A stretch of 64,000 nucleotides of DNA from JACDAN01 sp963834825 (GTDB lineage Bacteria > Actinomycetota > Thermoleophilia > Gaiellales > Gaiellaceae): assembly GCA_963834825.1 (NCBI GenBank), contig CAWICZ010000010.1, positions 283,902-347,901 of the forward strand, given 5' to 3'. This document shows, one piece after another, positions 60,564 through 64,000 of this stretch. A program made the translations under genes and the position numbers. Position 1 is the stretch's first letter, and each line of letters starts with the position of its first letter. The notes under the pieces were generated by a model, which saw only the letters and a program-made list of their open reading frames with translations, had not been told where the DNA came from and made no database searches.

Positions 60564-61751
60564 ATGATGCTTACCACGACCGAAGCGGCAATCCTCGGCT
60601 TGCTGCGTACCTCGCCGATGTCCGGCTACGACCTTCGCAAGGCGGCGGAGCGGAGCGTCGGGTACTTCTGGGCCCCGGCGAAGACCCAGATCTACACGAC
60701 CCTTCCGAAGCTCGTCGAGGCCGGCCATGCGACGGCGGCCAAGGTCGCGCAGGGATCGCGGCCGGACAAGGTCGTGTACACGCTCACCGACCAGGGCCTC
60801 GACGCCCTCCGCGCGTGGATCGCAGAGGCGCCGACCGAGGCCGGTCACGGCCGGAACGTCATCTTGCTCAAGCTCTTCGTCGCCGACGCCGACGACGCGG
60901 AAGTGCTGCTCCCGCAACTCGGCGAGCGGCGCGCGGAGGCGCAGCGCCTGCGCGACGAGCTCGAGGAGCTGGAGGCCGCCGGCAGCGAGGACGAGCAGCC
61001 GTTCCACCGTCTGACGCGCCGGTATGGCTTCCTTCACGTCGACGCGCTGCTCCGCTGGACGGAGGAGGCCGAGCGCGAGCTGCGGTCACGCCTTCCGGTT
61101 AGCATCGGGGTACCCCCCGAAGAGGAAGGATCCACGATGAGCCTGATCGCACGTCTCGACGAAGCGCGCCGCCGGCGCAACATCCTCGAACACCCCTTCT
61201 ACACGCGCTGGGAGCGCGGAGAGCTCTCCCGCGCGGAGCTCGCGACCTATGCAGGCGAGTACCGCCACGCCGTCGTGGCACTCGCGGGCACCGCCGAGGC
61301 AGCCGCACCGCTCGCGGGAGGCGAGCACGCGGAGGAGGAGCGGGCGCACGTGGCGCTCTGGGACGACTTCGCCGCCGTGCTCGACGCCGACCTCGAGCGG
61401 AGGCCGAACTCCGAGACGGAACGCTGCGCAGCCGCCTGGACCTCGGCCGAGGACCCGCTCGAGGCGCTCGCGATCCTGTATGCGATCGAGGCCGGCCAGC
61501 CCGACGTCTCCGAGACGAAGCTCGCGGGTCTCGTCGAGCACTACGGGTTCGCCGAGGCAGGCCGCGGGACGGCGTACTTCCGGCTCCACGCCCAGCGAGA
61601 CCTCGAGCACGCCGCGCATTCGCGCGAACTGCTCGAGCAGCACGCCTCTCCGACCGACGCGGATCGTCTCGTGGCCGCCGCGGAGCGCGCGCTCGAGGGC
61701 AACTGGGAGCTGCTCGACGGCGTCAGTGCCCCTTCAAGTGATGCTGTCTAG
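60564..61751 (+). CDS. PadR regulator in frame with a TenA/PqqC-like heme-oxygenase-fold domain
   Basis: 395 residues without a stop. Residues 1-185: winged helix LTTTEAAILGLLRTSPMSGY, FWAPAKTQIYTTLPKLVEAG, and the PadR C-terminal helices ending ERELRSRLPVS. A low-complexity link (IGVPPEEEGST) follows. Residues about 192-390: MSLIARLDEARRRRNILEHP, FYTRWERGELSRAELATYAG, EYRHAVVALAGTAEAAAP, then EAGQPDVSETKLAGLVEHYG, an all-helical TenA/PqqC/CADD-type domain with possible His/Glu metal ligands. The link contains a TTAGCAT and a good ribosome site (AGGAAGGA) 6 bases before the ATG at 61137. Two separate genes fused by an indel are therefore as likely as a true fusion. The last nine codons come from the repeat element. 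Confidence 0.75.
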   Translation: MMLTTTEAAILGLLRTSPMSGYDLRKAAERSVGYFWAPAKTQIYTTLPKLVEAGHATAAKVAQGSRPDKVVYTLTDQGLDALRAWIAEAPTEAGHGRNVILLKLFVADADDAEVLLPQLGERRAEAQRLRDELEELEAAGSEDEQPFHRLTRRYGFLHVDALLRWTEEAERELRSRLPVSIGVPPEEEGSTMSLIARLDEARRRRNILEHPFYTRWERGELSRAELATYAGEYRHAVVALAGTAEAAAPLAGGEHAEEERAHVALWDDFAAVLDADLERRPNSETERCAAAWTSAEDPLEALAILYAIEAGQPDVSETKLAGLVEHYGFAEAGRGTAYFRLHAQRDLEHAAHSRELLEQHASPTDADRLVAAAERALEGNWELLDGVSAPSSDAV

Positions 61752-61887
61752 CTTCTGGGTCGCGAGCACCAAGCCAGAGGCCGCACTCGTCCGCAGCCAA
61801 GGCTGGATGCCTTGGTAAGGGCGAGGGTGGCTCTGGCGCCGCGTGATCGCGGGCCAGAAGCAGACGTGCATTGCTTGGAGGGGCACT
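61725..61887. repeat. 163-bp palindromic interspersed element, copy 2
   Basis: Same terminal repeats as copy 1: AGTGCCCCT (61725-61733) and AGGGGCACT (61879-61887). The next pair is CAAG/CTTG, where copy 1 has CCAG/CTGG, a compensatory change. Internal hairpins: CCAAGGC-TGGAT-GCCTTGG (61797-61815), and TCTGGC/GCCAGA enclosing CCGCG-TGAT-CGCGG (61832-61858). Inverted relative to copy 1, which looks like a version with the middle deleted. It spans the end of the TenA-like gene and stops 2 bases from the end of the convergent MFS gene. Confidence 0.8.
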
Positions 61888-61889
61888 CA

Positions 61890-63120
61890 TTAGCCCGGTA
61901 CCGAAACGGGCGTAACAGCCGCCTCCGCCGGCAGACGGCGCTCCAGCCGGTAGGCGCCGGCCGCACCGAGCAGACACACGCCTGCCGCCAGCAGCCAGAC
62001 GCCGTGCGGTTCCACACCTAAGACCGTCGCGGCCACGGCCGGTCCGGTGATGAACCCGAGCTGCCAGGAGAAGCCGTTGAGCGCCATGTAACGGCCGACG
62101 AGGTCGGTCGGGGCGAGATCGGCCACGATCGGGCCTTGGACGACGTCGTATAGGCACTCCGCAACCGAGAAGAGCGCAATCGCAGCCAGGAGGACTGCGA
62201 ATGCGTACTCGGCATGCGACGAGCCCGGCGCCGAGCACCAAGAGCCACGAGCAAGCGAACAGCCAGCCCGTGCGGACGAGCGCCGCCATCCGGCGGCGAC
62301 CCTGCTGCAGGCGCGCAACGCGAATCTGAAGGCCGATGATGAGCAGCGAGTTGACGAGGAAGAGCGAGCCGATCGCGTCCTCGGACACGCCCGCCTCGGT
62401 CTTCGCGTACACGGGGAAGACGCCGACCAGTAGCGCGACGGCGCCGGCGACGAACGCGTAGTTGACGACGAGCAGCCGCAGGAAGGCGCCGTCGCGAAGT
62501 GCGGCTCGATATGAGCCGCCGTTCGTCGTCACCGGCTGAACCGGCGGCTCCGGCACGCGCAGGACGAAGCCGGCGTAAACGGCGAACGTCGCCGCGTTCA
62601 GGACGAACAATGTCGTGAACGTCGCCGGCTCCGCCGTCGTCACGATCAAGCCCCCGACGGCCCCGCCGAGACCGAGCCCGACATTCGCCGCAACGCGTTG
62701 CTGCGCGAAGGCGAGCGGACGCTGCGCCGGTTCGACCAGGCGCGCGAGCAGACTGGACTGGCCGGTCGGCCACCCGCCGGCTCCCGAGCCGAGCACGACG
62801 GCAAGCGCGATTGCCTGCCACCCCTCGCGGACCAGCGGATAGAGGGCGAAGGCGATCGTCGACAGCGCGAGCCCTCCGATCATCGTCCAGCGGCCGCCGA
62901 ACCTGTCGGTGACGCGGCCGCCGACGAGCGAGGCGGCGAGCGCAGCGCCGGCGCCGACTCCCGAAGCGATCCCGGCGACCGCCAGCGGTATGCCGCGGAC
63001 CTCGTGGAGATAGAGGAGCATGAACGGGTTGGCCGCGCCGTTACCGAAGGCGTTGAGCACCAGACCGGCCTGAAGCACATAGACGCCGCGAGGGAGTCCT
63101 CGAACGAAAAATGCAACCAC
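61890..63120 (-). CDS. MFS transporter next to ChrB (frameshifted)
   Basis: About 409 residues, twelve spans. VYVLQAGLVLNAFGNGAANP and FMLLYLHEVRGIPLAVAGIA are the start, with RVTDRFGGRWTMIGGLALST as the loop 2-3 motif. LVEPAQRPLAFAQQRVAANV is mid-protein. Near 62215 one extra base shifts to HAEYAFAVLLAAIALFSVAE and LNGFSWQLGFITGPAVAATV, ending at TAA 61890-61892. The GTG at 63120 is 6 bases after TATAGT, so the mRNA is probably leaderless. Divergent from a chromate-resistance regulator gene, so oxyanion or drug efflux is plausible but unproven. Confidence 0.85.
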
Positions 63121-63126
63121 GGTTTC

Positions 63127-63134
63127 ACTATAAT
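63127..63134. promoter_or_regulatory. overlapping divergent -10 elements
   Basis: ACTATAAT contains TATAAT on the plus strand (63129-63134) and TATAGT on the minus strand (63132-63127), sharing four base pairs. Each lies exactly 6 bases from its start codon (GTG 63141 plus, GTG 63120 minus), so both transcripts should be leaderless and initiation in the two directions is mutually exclusive at any moment. Confidence 0.7.
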
Positions 63135-63140
63135 TGCCGC

Positions 63141-63997
63141 GTGCAGGACTGGGTGCTGCTCGCCTACCGTCTGCCTCGGGAGCCGTCGACGCCGCGGATC
63201 GCGCTCTGGCGACGGCTGAGGCGGCTCGGCGCCGCCCAGGTGCTGCGATGGGCTCGTGGCTCTCCCGTTGAGCCCGCAGACGCGGGAGCAGCTCGAGTGG
63301 CTCGCGGACGAGGTCGAGGATGCGGGAGGATCGGCAACCATCTGGATCGCCCAACCTGGCACAGCGGCCGAGGGCCGCGCCCTCGCGGACCGCATGCGGA
63401 ACGCGGCGGAGGCGGACTACCAGCGCGTGGTCGAGGCAGCCCGCGGAGCGGTCGACGGCCGGTCGAAGGCGCGTCTACGCCGCGTGCTGCGCGCGATCCG
63501 CGCGCGCGATTACTTCGACGCGCCTGGGCGCCGGGAGGCCGAGCGGGCGCTCGAGAACCTCGCCGGCGGAGAAGGTCGGCGCGTGATCTGGGCGACGCGG
63601 CGCGGCTGTCACGTAGATCGCACCGCCTGCGCGTGGCTGATCAGGCGCTTCGTCGATCCCGAGGCCGAGTTCGTGTTCGTCGATGACCCCGACGAGGTCC
63701 CGCCGGAGGCAACGGCCTTCGACATCCGCGGCGTGGAGCTCTCGCACCATGACGGCGACTGCAGCTTCGAGACGATCGTCAGGCGCTACGAGCTGGACGA
63801 TCCGGCCCTGGCGACGATCGCCGCGCATCGTCCACGAGGCCGACCTGGGCGACGAGCGCTACGACGTCCCCGAGGCGCCGGGCCTCGACCTGGCGATCCG
63901 AGCGCTGGGCGCCAACCGTTCCGACGACGAGCTTCTAGCAATCACCGACCCGCTGTTCGACGCCATCTACGAGCTCTACGCCACGCGGCAGGCCTAG
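63141..63997 (+). CDS. ChrB-type chromate resistance protein (two frameshifts)
   Basis: About 285 residues. N-terminal QDWVLLAYRLPREPSTPRIA, then LWRRLRRLGAAQVL. One extra base near 63246 shifts to DGLVALPLSPQTREQLEWLA and ARDYFDAPGRREAERALENL. The ChrB C-terminal domain: RVIWATRRGCHVDRTACAWL, IRRFVDPEAEFVFVDDPDEV and FDIRGVELSHHDGDCSFETI. A second shift near 63825 gives VHEADLGDERYDVPEAPGLD to TAG 63997. His/Cys/Asp residues in CHVDRTACAW and HHDGDC may bind the oxyanion or a metal. ChrB proteins sense chromate or assist its detoxification; no ChrA is visible, only the MFS partner. Confidence 0.85.
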
Positions 63998-64000
63998 CTA

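Overview
The window looks like chromosomal DNA of a GC-rich actinomycete. An F420-type luciferase-like oxidoreductase, a DUF6285 protein, tightly overlapping GTGA/ATGA gene junctions, many GTG/TTG starts and repeated leaderless promoter architecture all point to Actinomycetota. The protein style suggests a deep branch such as Thermoleophilia (Gaiellales/Solirubrobacterales), but that placement is inference. I see no rRNA, CRISPR array or intact transposase. There is one tRNA.

Layout. 1-5 kb: acyl-CoA dehydrogenase, F420-type oxidoreductase, SDR, a phosphotransferase and its DUF6285 partner, and a histidine phosphatase. This gene set resembles the lva (levulinate/4-hydroxyacid) pathway. 5-9.8 kb: two secreted alpha/beta hydrolases between two TetR regulators. 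9.8-13.8 kb: VOC protein, thioesterase, esterase, thiolase and acyl-CoA dehydrogenase. 13.9-19.4 kb: a branched-chain-amino-acid-type ABC importer (LivGFHM plus a binding protein) with its own TetR. 19.4-22.6 kb: metallo-hydrolase, SMP-30 lactonase, NCS1 permease. 22.6-29.6 kb: sugar ABC importer ending in a GH38 alpha-mannosidase. 29.7-33.3 kb: PhzF, a PadR-controlled ABC-2 exporter, an SRPBCC protein. 33.4-43.7 kb: a LacI-controlled saccharide island (GH1, a clan GH-A hydrolase, a Dpp-type importer, LacI). 43.7-46.1 kb: tandem GNAT, a gene fragment, a proline-racemase-family enzyme. 46.2-48.0 kb: tRNA-Arg(CCT) followed by a decayed insertion bounded by tRNA-derived repeats. 48-53.8 kb: M28 peptidase, WD40 scrap, EfeO plus a large FTR1 iron permease. 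54-60.5 kb: TPR protein, DEAD helicase, polar amino-acid ABC importer, MFS. 60.5-64 kb: PadR joined in frame to a TenA/PqqC-like domain, MFS, ChrB.

The genes suggest a heterotroph that degrades acyl-CoAs, hydroxyacids, plant-type oligosaccharides and amino acids, with local one-component repressors (TetR x3, PadR x2, LacI) next to their targets.

More than 20 conserved genes are split between reading frames. Almost every break behaves as a single extra base, so I read most of them as residual sequencing insertions rather than pseudogenes and give each such gene a full span. The most novel items are a two-copy, hairpin-forming interspersed element with covarying stems (26073-26161 and 61725-61887), the tRNA attachment scar, a divergent promoter with overlapping -10 hexamers at 63127-63134, and the PadR-TenA joint reading frame.
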